From assembly GCF_006175945.1 (NCBI RefSeq), contig NZ_VAJL01000002.1, positions 1-64,000 on the forward strand: 64,000 bases of DNA, given 5' to 3'. The notes under the pieces are model-generated. The model was not told where the DNA came from, did no database searches, and was given only the letters and a program-made list of their open reading frames with translations. Below are positions 1-8,174 of the stretch, in pieces. Source of the DNA: Chryseobacterium mulctrae (GTDB taxonomy: Bacteria > Bacteroidota > Bacteroidia > Flavobacteriales > Weeksellaceae). The position numbers and the translations under genes are program-made. Position 1 is the first letter of the stretch, and every line of letters begins with the position of its first letter.

Positions 1-572
1 CTGTTCTTTTCACATCTTCAGCCTTCATCGAATCACAGAGTTCCAGTGGATGATATACCTGCTGTAGTCGTCTAAAACAGCTCAGATAGTACCAACCCCA
101 ACCAATCACTTTAAAATAAGTGAAATCTGTTTGCCACATTTGATGCACAAATTCTGTCTTATCCTTAAATTCATTTGCTGCTGAAAGTAAAAATGATTCG
201 GTGCAGGGATTAAATCCCGTTGCTTCAAAATCCTGTAAACACTGGATTCTGAGATGAAAATACCTTGTTCATGGTAATTTTGTGCGCCAGTTCTCTTGAG
301 GAAAGTTCTGTATGTTCCAAAGCGATTTCTACTACCAAATCTTTTTTTCTTCCGGAATGCTATTCCATTGTCTTTTAGATGTTCTTTTGGACGTTTCCAA
401 GCCATCGTAGCCGTTTTCAAGGTATTTCTGATACCACTTATAGAAAGTACTTCTTGCAATCCCAAAGCTTTCCAAGGTTCGTTTTACACCAATTTCACTC
501 GTAGTAACTTCTTGAATAATTTCGTATTTCTCACTTGCTGATAATCTCATAAACTTTCTGTATTATGGTCAA
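1..572 (-). pseudogene. IS3 transposase OrfB, fragmentary copy
   Basis: Same gene as the intact 335-residue OrfB at 60923-61930, but only the N-terminal part lies in the window. It is broken by small deletions, for example CC for CCC near 43, a missing C near 268 and altered bases near 343. The pieces still encode the helix-turn-helix start and the DFTYFKV region of the integrase core. These are probably sequencing errors at the contig end rather than biological decay. Confidence 0.8.
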
Positions 573-951
573 TCCAGCATGTCTAAGCTTTTTTTTACAA
601 TGTCATAGCGCAGAACCAAATCGGCAACCATTTCCTTCAGTCGGGCATTCTCTTTCTTCAAATCCGACACTTCATCACTCGTGGCTTCTCTAATGACATC
701 GCCGTTGAGTCGTTTTTTACCGGCTTCCATAAATTCTTTGTTCCAGGAATAAAACTGAGATTGGCAATATTATGCTGTCGGCATAGTTCCGCTACAGAAG
801 TTTCTGCACGAAGCCCTTCCATTACGATTAAAATTTTCTGCTCGGCTGTAAAGATCCTCCTTGTATTTTTACGGATGTCTTTTATGAATTTTTCGGAACT
901 TTTCTTTTTAGGTGTTTCCATAATTAAATGTAATTCTTTTTTTGAAAACAC
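569..951 (-). pseudogene. IS3 transposase OrfA, frameshifted copy
   Basis: Copy of the intact 127-residue OrfA at 61927-62310. A missing G near 763 (GATTGGC against GATTGGGC) shifts the frame after the conserved helix-turn-helix stretch CRQHNIA. Everything else matches the second copy. Confidence 0.8.
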
Positions 952-1056
952 TCCTTAACTTTTATACTATATAGTGTCTACTTTTTGCTGACGATTTACA
1001 GGAAATTAAAAAACAAAATTATAACAATATAACAATTAATTAAATCATATAATATT

Positions 1057-1290
1057 ATGAAAAAGGCTACAATTATTATCATCGGAATATTTGCAACAGC
1101 AATTCTATTAAGCCTTGAATTTTATATAGGCTATGAAATGGGTTACCAACATCATAAAGATGAAGCAAACGGAAGAGCCAAAGAAATGATTCTTAACGAT
1201 GAAATTCCTAACTATTATATGGTCGTTGGAACTTTGGATTTTATCATCAATAATAAATCCGGAGAATTGGAAGAAACTTTAAAAAAATAA
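1057..1290 (+). CDS. Small membrane-anchored hypothetical protein
   Basis: 77 residues. An N-terminal hydrophobic helix (about residues 4-25) is followed by a short charged tail, so it is probably a single-pass membrane protein. I do not recognise the family. It lies 3 nt upstream of the next small gene and shares an AT-rich leader with it. It is repeated identically at 62416-62649, which shows the reading frame is stable across both copies. Confidence 0.6.
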   Translation: MKKATIIIIGIFATAILLSLEFYIGYEMGYQHHKDEANGRAKEMILNDEIPNYYMVVGTLDFIINNKSGELEETLKK

Positions 1291-1292
1291 TT

Positions 1293-1493
1293 ATGAAAAA
1301 GTTAATTTTCAAAATAAAATCTTTTTTTGTAATTACTTACAGCAGATCCTTTAAAGATTTTGAAAAGGAGTATTTTCAAAAAAGCACCGAACTATTTTTT
1401 ATTGACGGAGAAAGAAAATTTTCTGAAAAAGAAAAATATTATCTGGAGATAATCAACACTTGTTTTAACCCAAAAGTTTTAAAACAGAACTAA
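1293..1493 (+). CDS. Small hypothetical protein
   Basis: 66 residues, basic and rich in Lys, Phe and Glu, with no recognised domain. It follows the preceding gene by 2 nt and precedes ssb by 37 nt, so it probably belongs to the same transcript. An identical copy lies at 62652-62852. Confidence 0.55.
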   Translation: MKKLIFKIKSFFVITYSRSFKDFEKEYFQKSTELFFIDGERKFSEKEKYYLEIINTCFNPKVLKQN

Positions 1494-1530
1494 TCAAAAA
1501 TCATTAATTTAATCTTTTAAAATCAATATC

Positions 1531-1875
1531 ATGAGTATTAAAAATTCAGTTCGATTAATCGGACACACAGGAAAAGAAGTTGAAGTAATTAACTTTGAAA
1601 ACGGAAGTTTAAAAGCTTCAGTAACGTTGGCAACAAATGACCATTACACCAATGCAAAAGGCGAAAAGGTCGAAGAAACACAATGGCACAATCTCGTAGC
1701 ATTCGGAAAGACTGCCGAAATCCTTCAGAAATATGTTTCCAAAGGAAAAGAAATTGGAATTGAGGGAAAACTCACTTATAGAAGCTATGACGATAAAGAC
1801 GGGGTGAAAAAATACATTACGGAAATCAGAGTAGAAGAAGTTTTATTGTTAGGTTCTAAAGACACAAATTCTTAA
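1531..1875 (+). CDS. ssb: Single-stranded DNA-binding protein
   Basis: 114 residues forming one OB fold of the SSB family: N-terminal NSVRLIGHTGKEVE, the central TQWHNLVAFGKTAEI block and a C-terminal IRVEEVLLL strand. It lacks the long acidic C-terminal tail of chromosomal SSB, ending SKDTNS, as is common for plasmid-encoded versions. It would coat single-stranded DNA during plasmid replication or transfer. A hairpin terminator follows immediately. Duplicated at 62890-63234. Confidence 0.93.
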   Translation: MSIKNSVRLIGHTGKEVEVINFENGSLKASVTLATNDHYTNAKGEKVEETQWHNLVAFGKTAEILQKYVSKGKEIGIEGKLTYRSYDDKDGVKKYITEIRVEEVLLLGSKDTNS

Positions 1876-1884
1876 TTCTTTTAA

Positions 1885-1910
1885 TGAAAGGCTTTTAATT
1901 AAGCCTTTCA
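1885..1910 (+). terminator. Terminator after ssb
   Basis: Inverted repeat TGAAAGGCTT / AAGCCTTTCA around an AATT-rich loop, starting 9 nt after the ssb stop codon, followed by a T-rich stretch. Confidence 0.75.
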
Positions 1911-1954
1911 TTTATATAACATTATAACCATTAATTAAACATTATAATATTCTT

Positions 1955-2077
1955 ATGAAAAATACTATTAAACCCCATCAAGATAATTTACACCCTATAA
2001 TCGCAATAATAATACTTGTTGCCTGTATGGCTCTGGTCACAATTGTAGATAGTGGAAATCACACATTTTTAAAATAA
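1955..2077 (+). CDS. Small single-pass membrane peptide
   Basis: 40 codons from ATG to TAA. A polar start (MKNTIKPHQDNLHP) is followed by one hydrophobic helix (IIAIIILVACMALVTIV). No known family. The frame is identical in the second copy at 63315-63437, but comparison between the copies gives no test of coding. Confidence 0.45.
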   Translation: MKNTIKPHQDNLHPIIAIIILVACMALVTIVDSGNHTFLK

Positions 2078-2116
2078 AATTTATAACAATATAACATTTA
2101 ATTAAAAATTAAGTGT

Positions 2117-2124
2117 TATATTTG
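2117..2124 (+). promoter_or_regulatory. Bacteroidota -7 box
   Basis: TATATTTG matches the Bacteroidota TANNTTTG -7 consensus. It lies 33 nt upstream of the ATG at 2157, in an AT-rich leader. A clear -33 box is not evident. Confidence 0.55.
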
Positions 2125-2156
2125 TATTAACATTATAACCAATAATTAAATATTAT

Positions 2157-2372
2157 ATGAACGCTCCAAAATATGTAAGCTTCGAAGTTTTAAAAGTAGA
2201 AGATACAAGAAAGACAGGCTCAACAGTAGCCGTAGGAAGAATTTTAACAGGACTTTGTTATGAAAGTAGTAATACTGTTTTTTTCTCTGATGATAATGGT
2301 CAGGATTGGACTTTTTATGTTGGAGATACTTGTGAGATTTTAGAAACAAAAAAACAAACACAAATGTTTTAA
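2157..2372 (+). CDS. Hypothetical protein
   Basis: 71 residues with a predicted small beta-rich fold (KYVSFEVLKVEDTRKTGSTVAVGRIL) and no recognised domain. It has its own -7 box and lies 2 nt upstream of the next gene. The antisense frame across it is a shadow. Duplicated at 63517-63732. Confidence 0.55.
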   Translation: MNAPKYVSFEVLKVEDTRKTGSTVAVGRILTGLCYESSNTVFFSDDNGQDWTFYVGDTCEILETKKQTQMF

Positions 2373-2374
2373 TT

Positions 2375-2680
2375 ATGGGATTATCAGTAAAAAATACAAA
2401 TAAGGCAATTGAAATTTTAGAATTAATTGCAGGAAAATCTTTAAAGCTTTACGCTTACGATGAAGAGACGAAATATAAAACCAATGCAATTTTGGGAGCA
2501 GATAGAAAATTTGACGGAAGTTATGAAAGCATCTGCATGAATGTAAAAAATATTCCTTCAGATATTTTAGACGAATTTGAAGTTAGAAGATATGATATAG
2601 GAAATTCCTCTTATATAAGAACTGAATGGGAAGAAAAGAACAAAGAAACCGAGAATTTAACTCAGATAGGTTGGTTTTAA
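2375..2680 (+). CDS. Hypothetical protein
   Basis: 101 residues, acidic, mixed alpha/beta, no recognised motif. It is the second gene of a three-gene run leading towards parA (2 nt gap upstream, 22 nt downstream). The second copy runs off the window end at 64000. Confidence 0.55.
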   Translation: MGLSVKNTNKAIEILELIAGKSLKLYAYDEETKYKTNAILGADRKFDGSYESICMNVKNIPSDILDEFEVRRYDIGNSSYIRTEWEEKNKETENLTQIGWF

Positions 2681-2702
2681 TAATTATCTAAATTCATTAG
2701 AA

Positions 2703-3026
2703 ATGGCAAGAGTTAATACAAGACCAGATATTATCTATGTCAAAGATTTGACAGAACAGGATAAAGATAATTTTGAGAAAATATTAAATAAGTTTCGAAC
2801 CACCAATAATGGCGAAGCGGTTAAAAAGCTTTTTTTCGAATTTCTGAAGAATGAAGAATTGAGAATTGAGCAATCAAAAGAAATTTTGAAACTTCAATCT
2901 GATTTGCAAAATGCTCAGAAAGAAAAAACGAAATTTTTAAGTGATACGGATAAATTGATTAACTCAATTTCTACAGTTGAAGAAAGTTTAAAAAAAGCTA
3001 AAATTGAATTAACTAAATTAAAATAA
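2703..3026 (+). CDS. Hypothetical coiled-coil protein
   Basis: 107 residues. The N-terminal half resembles a short DNA-binding/oligomerisation segment (FRTTNNGEAVKKLFFEFLK). Residues about 55-105 form a long heptad-like coiled coil rich in Lys, Glu and Leu. It sits just upstream of parA, so it could be an accessory partition or copy-control protein. That role is inferred from position only. Confidence 0.55.
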   Translation: MARVNTRPDIIYVKDLTEQDKDNFEKILNKFRTTNNGEAVKKLFFEFLKNEELRIEQSKEILKLQSDLQNAQKEKTKFLSDTDKLINSISTVEESLKKAKIELTKLK

Positions 3027-3033
3027 AAAATAA

Positions 3034-3092
3034 TTCGTTATTCGTTCCAGGATCTGAACGATTTCAGCTCAATCCGGAACGAATTTAACGAA
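3034..3092. promoter_or_regulatory. Long inverted repeat upstream of parA (candidate parS/operator)
   Basis: TTCGTTATTCGTTCC at 3034-3048 is mirrored by GGAACGAATTTAACGAA at 3076-3092 around a 27-nt loop, ending 16 nt before the parA ATG. Such repeats next to parA often serve as a centromere or autoregulatory operator. A partial echo (TAATTCGTTATT followed by GGATCTGA) occurs inside the iteron region near 6762-6793. Confidence 0.5.
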
Positions 3093-3108
3093 CTAAAATA
3101 TACAGTAC

Positions 3109-3873
3109 ATGAAAGCAAAAGTAATATCAATTTTTACGCAAAAAGGCGGTGTAACAAAAACCACAAGTACAATTAATATTTCGGGTGTAATGGCTGAAAT
3201 GGGCTTGAAAGTTTTAGTTATTGATTTTGACACGCAATGTCATTTATCGTTAGGTTATGGAGTAGATGCAGAGAATGAATATAATGTTGAAGATTTTTTA
3301 AAATCTGTTGAACCTGTTAGATATGTAAATAAAGGAAAAGGTGAAAATGTTAGTGTAATTGCAGGTAAATTAACTTTGTCAACCAAAAACTTAAATAGGA
3401 AGAGCCTAAAAAAAGCATTGAAAAAAATTGGTGATGATTTCGATTATATTTTGATTGATTGTCCACCTAAACCTATTAATGATGATTTAGGCTTTGGAGA
3501 AATTGCAGTTTATGCATCTGATTATATAATTTCTCCTGTTGATTATGACGCTTTTACTTTGGATGGTTTAACTTCATTAATTATAAAAATTAATGAATTG
3601 CAGACCAATGAAGAATTGAAGGCAAAATATTTAGGGTTTTTCTTCGCTAAAGTAGAAGAAAATACGAAAGATTTTAAAGAAGCTTACAGAGAACTTTCGG
3701 AAAGCCCAATTTCTGATATGCTTTTTAAAAGTTATGTAAGAAAGAATGCGTTTATTAGAACAAGTATAAATCTTGGTGAATCAGCAGTGTTTTTAAAGCC
3801 CTATAGCCCTGTTTCTATGGATTACAGAAAGTTAGCTGATGAATTAATACAAAAGATTAAGAGTAATGCATAA
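3109..3873 (+). CDS. parA: ParA-type partition ATPase
   Basis: 254 residues. It has a deviant Walker A KGGVTKTT near residue 12, a Walker A' region VLVIDFDTQCH near residue 37 and Walker B-type YILIDCPPKP near residue 118, all typical of ParA/MinD-family ATPases. It would segregate the plasmid by ATP-dependent binding to the nucleoid together with a DNA-binding partner. The partner is probably the next gene, which overlaps it by 8 nt. A second, unrelated ParA lies at 55944-56522, so at least two plasmid backbones are combined here. Confidence 0.92.
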   Translation: MKAKVISIFTQKGGVTKTTSTINISGVMAEMGLKVLVIDFDTQCHLSLGYGVDAENEYNVEDFLKSVEPVRYVNKGKGENVSVIAGKLTLSTKNLNRKSLKKALKKIGDDFDYILIDCPPKPINDDLGFGEIAVYASDYIISPVDYDAFTLDGLTSLIIKINELQTNEELKAKYLGFFFAKVEENTKDFKEAYRELSESPISDMLFKSYVRKNAFIRTSINLGESAVFLKPYSPVSMDYRKLADELIQKIKSNA

Positions 3874-4354
3874 AAAGCCAATAATGAAAGGATTAGATAA
3901 GCTTAAAACAGCAGGAACAAACTTGCAGGTGAGTAATGATAAAATAGAAGAGAAAAAGCATGTATATTCTGATAAAAACAGTGTTGTCTTAGCCGTAACT
4001 CTTCCTGTCAGCATGATTACTTATCTGAAAGAACTCGTAATTCATAAGATTGAATCTGATTATAGCTATAGTGAAGGTTCTGCCGTAAGAGAAGGAATCA
4101 AACTATTACAAGAAGCTTCGCCCTTTGTGAAGCAACGTCCAGACGATGTACCTGTGCCGACAAAAAAAGGTAGAAAATCTACAGCAAATAAAGATATTAT
4201 AAAGAAAAACACTTCATTTCTAATTAGTGAAGCAGATCAAAATTTTATCTATAATTTTATTTATCACAAGCAAAAGGGTGGGGGAGTATTTATTAAGGAA
4301 GAATTATTTTCCTTGTTAATTGAGCATTTAGAAAATAAGTATAAACTTAAATAA
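3866..4354 (+). CDS. Probable ParB-like partition partner
   Basis: 162 residues. It overlaps the parA stop by 8 nt, which suggests translational coupling; an alternative ATG lies at 3884. It has a basic N-terminal arm (MKGLDKLKTAG), a central segment resembling a ribbon-helix-helix protein (VVLAVTLPVSMITYLKELV) and a second similar helix pair at the C-terminus. It lacks a ParB nuclease/CTPase domain, so it would be a small centromere-binding protein of the type that accompanies type Ib ParA proteins. The function is inferred mainly from position. Confidence 0.65.
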   Translation: MHKKPIMKGLDKLKTAGTNLQVSNDKIEEKKHVYSDKNSVVLAVTLPVSMITYLKELVIHKIESDYSYSEGSAVREGIKLLQEASPFVKQRPDDVPVPTKKGRKSTANKDIIKKNTSFLISEADQNFIYNFIYHKQKGGGVFIKEELFSLLIEHLENKYKLK

Positions 4355-4360
4355 AAAGTC

Positions 4361-4621
4361 ATGGCTTTAATTAATTGTCCGGAGTGTTCCAAATCGATTT
4401 CAGATAGTGCAAATAATTGCCCTTATTGCGGTTATCCTATCAATACCACCAAAGTTTTAAAACCGAAAGGACAGGGGTGTTTTATGCAAACTCTAAATGC
4501 AGGTTGTTTGATAATCGTTGTAATTTTTGTTTTTGCTTTAGTGATAGGCGGAATTGCCACATTTTCAAAAATCAAAAAACCATCTAAGAACGCAGACAGT
4601 ACAGAATTAAAGTCAAAATAA
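4361..4621 (+). CDS. Zinc-ribbon membrane protein
   Basis: 86 residues. An N-terminal zinc ribbon (CPECSKSISDSANNCPYCGYP, residues 6-26, two CxxC pairs) is followed by one transmembrane helix at about residues 45-65 and a basic tail. This architecture is common in small bacterial zinc-ribbon domain proteins of unknown role. It follows the partition genes by 6 nt and is closed by a hairpin terminator. Confidence 0.7.
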   Translation: MALINCPECSKSISDSANNCPYCGYPINTTKVLKPKGQGCFMQTLNAGCLIIVVIFVFALVIGGIATFSKIKKPSKNADSTELKSK

Positions 4622-4626
4622 AAAAA

Positions 4627-4648
4627 GAGCTCTAATAAATTAGAACTC
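4627..4648 (+). terminator. Hairpin terminator after partition operon
   Basis: Imperfect hairpin GAG-C-TCTAAT / ATTAGA-A-CTC just after the zinc-ribbon gene stop codon. A strong T-run is absent, so efficiency is uncertain. Confidence 0.5.
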
Positions 4649-4719
4649 CTCAAACAAAATAATTTGTTTTTTCCTAACACGAATTTACAAATATTTTTCC
4701 TAACACCAAAAATATTACG

Positions 4720-4989
4720 ATGAAAAAGACAGAAAGTAAAGGTTTTTTTTGTGTAGCATATTTAACTAACGAAAAAAAAACAATATGGTACAACAAGGTT
4801 TGGAAGCCTTCAAAAATGGCAGATTACTTAGATAAAGAAAATAAGCCGTGGTTATGGATTAAGATTTATCTTCATAAAAACGATTACTTTTCTAATCCGA
4901 AGGCTAATAATTATCATTCAATTTTTGATAAAGAACATCCTGTACAGGATTTTACATTTCAACAATTTGCAAAAAATAACATAGGATGA
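4720..4989 (+). CDS. Hypothetical protein
   Basis: 89 residues, rich in Trp, Lys and Tyr, with no recognised domain. It overlaps the start codon of the following replication gene by 4 nt (ATGA), so the two are probably co-translated. It may have a replication-control role, by position only. Confidence 0.5.
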   Translation: MKKTESKGFFCVAYLTNEKKTIWYNKVWKPSKMADYLDKENKPWLWIKIYLHKNDYFSNPKANNYHSIFDKEHPVQDFTFQQFAKNNIG

Positions 4990-6198
4990 AAAAGAATTAT
5001 TTACAGAGAATCAAAGAAATAGATAGTAAAGAAATAAAACTTTCTTCTGATAAAAATATTATTTACTACGACATTAATAAGCCTAAAAATGTTGTAAAAA
5101 CTTTTGATGAAAAAAAGAGAAAATAGAGTATATAAATATTTCAAATCTAATCTATAGCGAAATTTTCAAAAATTCCGGTGAATTGATAGATGCACCCATT
5201 GAAGCAATTAGAATAATCTTTATTTTGATACATCAGGCAAAATCAGTCAATTTCAACCAACCTCGTGCGCCTTATACACCTTCACTATTTGAAGAAGAAT
5301 TTCTTTCACGAGATAATACATTTGCAAATTTTATTATTCCTACTGAATTAATATCACCATCGAGAAATGTTCAAAGAATTGAAAAAGCCTTACATCTTTT
5401 AATACAGCGTACATTAAGAACAGTGGTTCAAAAAAACTCTAAAGGTGAAGAAATTAGAAGTGTTATTCCTCTTATAGCAAATAATTCGTTCACAAGGGGT
5501 AAAGTATATTTAGAAGTAAATAGTTATTGGTTGGAAAAAATGGCAAATATTGAATTTTACAATGATGTACTTTTCAATTTGGCTTATAATATTCCCAACA
5601 CTCAACAAATATTTTTTGCTCTATGGTTGAGATCAATACCGATGTATAAAGATGCTGAATTCAAAAAAGAAACATATACAAGCTGGACACAAATTAACAT
5701 TGAAACACTAAAAAGAAATTTAGTTTAGAAGGTAGAGATAAAGATTACATAAGTGAAAAATTCTTAAAACCAATACAGGCGAAATTATATGAATTTAATG
5801 ATAGAAGTTTTGCTTTCACCTATAAAAATGGGACTTACTACATTATCGCATTAGATGTGAATCGAAATAAGATTTTAGAAAGGCTTAAACCTGAAAATGC
5901 ATATAAAGCCAAGGTAAAGTATCAAATTAATTACTTGCAAAGAAGACACAAAATTGATAAAGATAGCTTAGAACATATTGAAACTATTTATTTAAATAGT
6001 TCGGCAGATATGGAATTAATGAATGATGCATATGACAATTTAAAAAAATCTGTTAGAAAACAGGATATTAAAATGACAGATTTAACAGGATTGAAATTTT
6101 TAGCAAAATGGCAAGTAGAAATTCAAAATCAGTATGAAAATTCAGAAAAATTCAAACAATTTCCAAAAGGATATCCTAAGTTGATTACTTCAGAATAA
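4986..6198 (+). pseudogene. rep: Replication initiator of the iteron plasmid, two frameshifts
   Basis: Three frames join into one plausible initiator of about 400 residues. The first is ATG 4986 through MKKNYLQRIKEIDSKEI to the A-rich run near 5110. The second is 5111-5728, reading EKIEYINISNLIYSEIF and then LIDAPIEAIRIIFIL. The third, from about 5713, reads KKKFSLEGRDKDYISEKFL to the stop at 6198. Each switch is in an A-rich homopolymer, so single-base sequencing errors are likely. The pattern resembles plasmid Rep proteins with two winged-helix domains. Eleven iterons follow. It is the only initiator here not cut by a transposon, so it is probably functional in the real molecule. Confidence 0.75.
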
Positions 6199-6199
6199 T

Positions 6200-6849
6200 G
6201 CTGAATGTTTGGAGTATTTTAAAAACTATTGCTGAATGTTTGGAGTTTTTTTGCTGAATGTTTGGAGTGAATTTGCTGAATGTTTGGAGTAATTGAAGTT
6301 TTTAGGATAAAAAACATACAAAATTGCAAAGTTTGCTGAATGTTTGGAGTATAATTTTATATTTTTTAATAGTTTTCAATACAATGATGGTAAAGGGGTT
6401 ACAGCATCACAAAAAAGTGAACTTTTTTTGCAGAATGTTTGGAGTGCATATTGCCTATTTCTGCTGAATGTTTGGAGTGTTTTTGCTGAATGTTTGGAGT
6501 GTTTTTGCTGAATGTTTGGGGTGTAAATGCGTGCCAAGTCCTTTCAGTAATGGGTTACGGGCGACTCTAAAAGTATTATATAAAGGAGTATTAAAGTTTA
6601 TAATAAAAGGAGTTCGCTATGCTCACGATCTTTTTTTTGTCCTTTCGGATAATTTTTTTATAGTCGGAAAAAACAAACTATAATTTTTCTCTATCGTAAA
6701 AAGAAAAAAGTTGCGAAAAAAAGAAAAATTTTTATCGGAATTGCTGAATGTTTGGAGTATTTAATAATTCGTTATTACAATTCGGATCTGATGCAGCTTA
6801 CTATCTTTAAGATTAGTTTTATCGAACTATTTTGCTGAATGTTTGGAGT
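6200..6849 (+). repeat. Eleven-iteron replication origin
   Basis: The 16-mer GCTGAATGTTTGGAGT occurs at 6200, 6231, 6253, 6275, 6335, 6463, 6485, 6743 and 6834. One-base variants lie at 6430 (GCAGAATG) and 6507 (GGGGT). All are on the same strand. Several are spaced 22 nt apart, about two helical turns. The array directly follows rep and includes long AT-rich stretches, which fits an iteron-type origin. Apart from a short AT-rich stretch around 6540-6740 I see no gene in 6199-6910. Confidence 0.9.
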
Positions 6850-6910
6850 ATTTTTTCAAAATTACTGTTAACCGTAAAGTTGATATTATATTTCATAATA
6901 ATTTTATAAT

Positions 6911-7147
6911 ATGAAAACATTTGATAAAATTAAATCTACCTTAGACAATTTGGAAACTAATATTGAAAGAAAAAAATATCTCAAGTCTATACAGAATGAC
7001 CCAAACATTGGAAGACATGACTTAAGGAGAATTGTCTGTAATACGATGGAAGAAACCAACTTTATTGAATCTTACTATAAAGTTGAATTTGAGAATAATT
7101 TAAAAACTATTATCATAAAAATAATTGCATTTTTTGAAAAAAAATAA
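6911..7147 (+). CDS. Hypothetical protein downstream of origin
   Basis: 78 residues, charged and predicted helical, no recognised domain. It starts 61 nt after the last iteron. Codon use resembles the neighbouring backbone genes. Confidence 0.5.
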   Translation: MKTFDKIKSTLDNLETNIERKKYLKSIQNDPNIGRHDLRRIVCNTMEETNFIESYYKVEFENNLKTIIIKIIAFFEKK

Positions 7148-7406
7148 TTTAAACCTTTCAATTTTTCTTGAATTTTCAATTATGAAATTCATAATTAATT
7201 GAAGGCATTTAGTGTCAGTGCTAAATTAAAAATAATTATATAATCAACATTATATAATTTGTTTTAGTTTAAAAAAACGGTAGTATTTTGAGATTTTGAA
7301 AAATGCAACTTTGAATTCTTATTTTTTCAAATAATTTTCTCAAAATCTCGTATCATTAAACAAAGTTTCATAAATTTACATAGTATGAGTTTAATGTAAC
7401 AAAAAT

Positions 7407-8012
7407 ATGAAAATAGGATATGCTCGGGTTTCAACCAAAGATCAAAATTTGCATTTACAAATTGAAGCCTTAGAAAAAGCAGGTTGTGAGAAAATTTATC
7501 AGGAGAAAATTTCGGGTGCAACAAAGAATCGTCCCGAACTTGATAAGATGATTGACCAGTTTCGAGAAGGTGACGAACTTTATGTGTGGCGATTGGACAG
7601 ATTGGGTAGAAGTTTAAAAAACATTATTGATCTTGTCTTAAGTTTGAGTGATAAAGGAATTTTAATAAAAGGTCTTGTAGATGGTGTAGATACTTCAACT
7701 ATCAATGGACGACTATTTTTGAATCTCATGGCTTCTTTAGCTGAATATGAAAGAGAGTTAATAAGAGAAAGAACCAACGCAGGACTACAATCTGCAAGAG
7801 CAAGAGGTAGACTCGGTGGCAGACCAAAAGGTTATACTGCAGAAACAATTTCTAAACTGTTACTTCTGCGCAATATATACAAAGATGTCACGAAACGTCC
7901 CGAAGATATTTATAAGCCTTTTGGATTGACTAGGGCTACCTTTTATCGGTATGCTAAAATTCTGGACAATTATAGTGATGAAGAAATTAAAAAAATGGGT
8001 ATTAAAAGGTAA
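7407..8012 (+). CDS. Serine recombinase (resolvase/invertase family)
   Basis: 201 residues. The catalytic domain begins MKIGYARVSTKDQN, with the nucleophilic Ser at residue 10. It continues with WRLDRLGRSLKN and the long E-helix EYERELIRERTNAGL, and ends in a helix-turn-helix (LTRATFYRYAKIL). Small resolvases next to an origin usually resolve plasmid multimers. It could also be the remnant of a transposon, but no Tn3 inverted repeat or transposase adjoins it. The closest paralogue in the window is the TnB resolvase at 49926. Confidence 0.9.
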   Translation: MKIGYARVSTKDQNLHLQIEALEKAGCEKIYQEKISGATKNRPELDKMIDQFREGDELYVWRLDRLGRSLKNIIDLVLSLSDKGILIKGLVDGVDTSTINGRLFLNLMASLAEYERELIRERTNAGLQSARARGRLGGRPKGYTAETISKLLLLRNIYKDVTKRPEDIYKPFGLTRATFYRYAKILDNYSDEEIKKMGIKR

Positions 8013-8174
8013 AAGTTCGCTAATCCAAAGATAAATTTGAGCGAAACAAAACTGTATGAAACTAATAATCAATTAATCAAAATAATATTTTATATTAGTA
8101 GCATAAATGGCTTTGCGAATATCATATAGTTTGGATTGACGCAATGCGTAAATTTGGAAGTTAGCAGAAAGTTT

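Larger units (their letters stand above)
1..1000 (-). mobile_element. IS3-family element, partial copy (window start)
   Basis: This is the right-hand 1 kb of the IS seen complete at 60865-62359, including its terminal sequence ending CGATTTACA at 1000. It is cut by the window edge and carries several single-base deletions relative to the second copy. Those deletions break both transposase frames. Confidence 0.85.
1..2640. repeat. Terminal redundancy, copy 1
   Basis: This stretch reappears at 61351-64000 with the same gene order (IS3 end, two small genes, ssb, three more small genes). Copy 1 lacks about nine bases in its first 800 nt and one near 1950, mostly single bases in homopolymers or doublets. 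The offset therefore grows from 61350 to 61360. The likely reading is a circular plasmid whose assembly overlaps itself, with an unpolished contig start. A true tandem duplication is the alternative. Confidence 0.9.

Noticed and set aside
1..2640. Real tandem duplication of the backbone start
   Set aside because: The copies differ only by homopolymer-type deletions concentrated in copy 1 at the window edge, which fits contig overlap better. The possibility cannot be fully excluded.
6468..6683. 71-codon frame inside the iteron region
   Set aside because: It reads through two iterons and is composed of repeat-derived residues; not a plausible protein.
6200..6849. Possible CRISPR array from regularly repeated 16-mers
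   Set aside because: Spacing is irregular (22 to 236 nt), spacers are not of constant size and no cas genes are present; the position after rep marks them as iterons.
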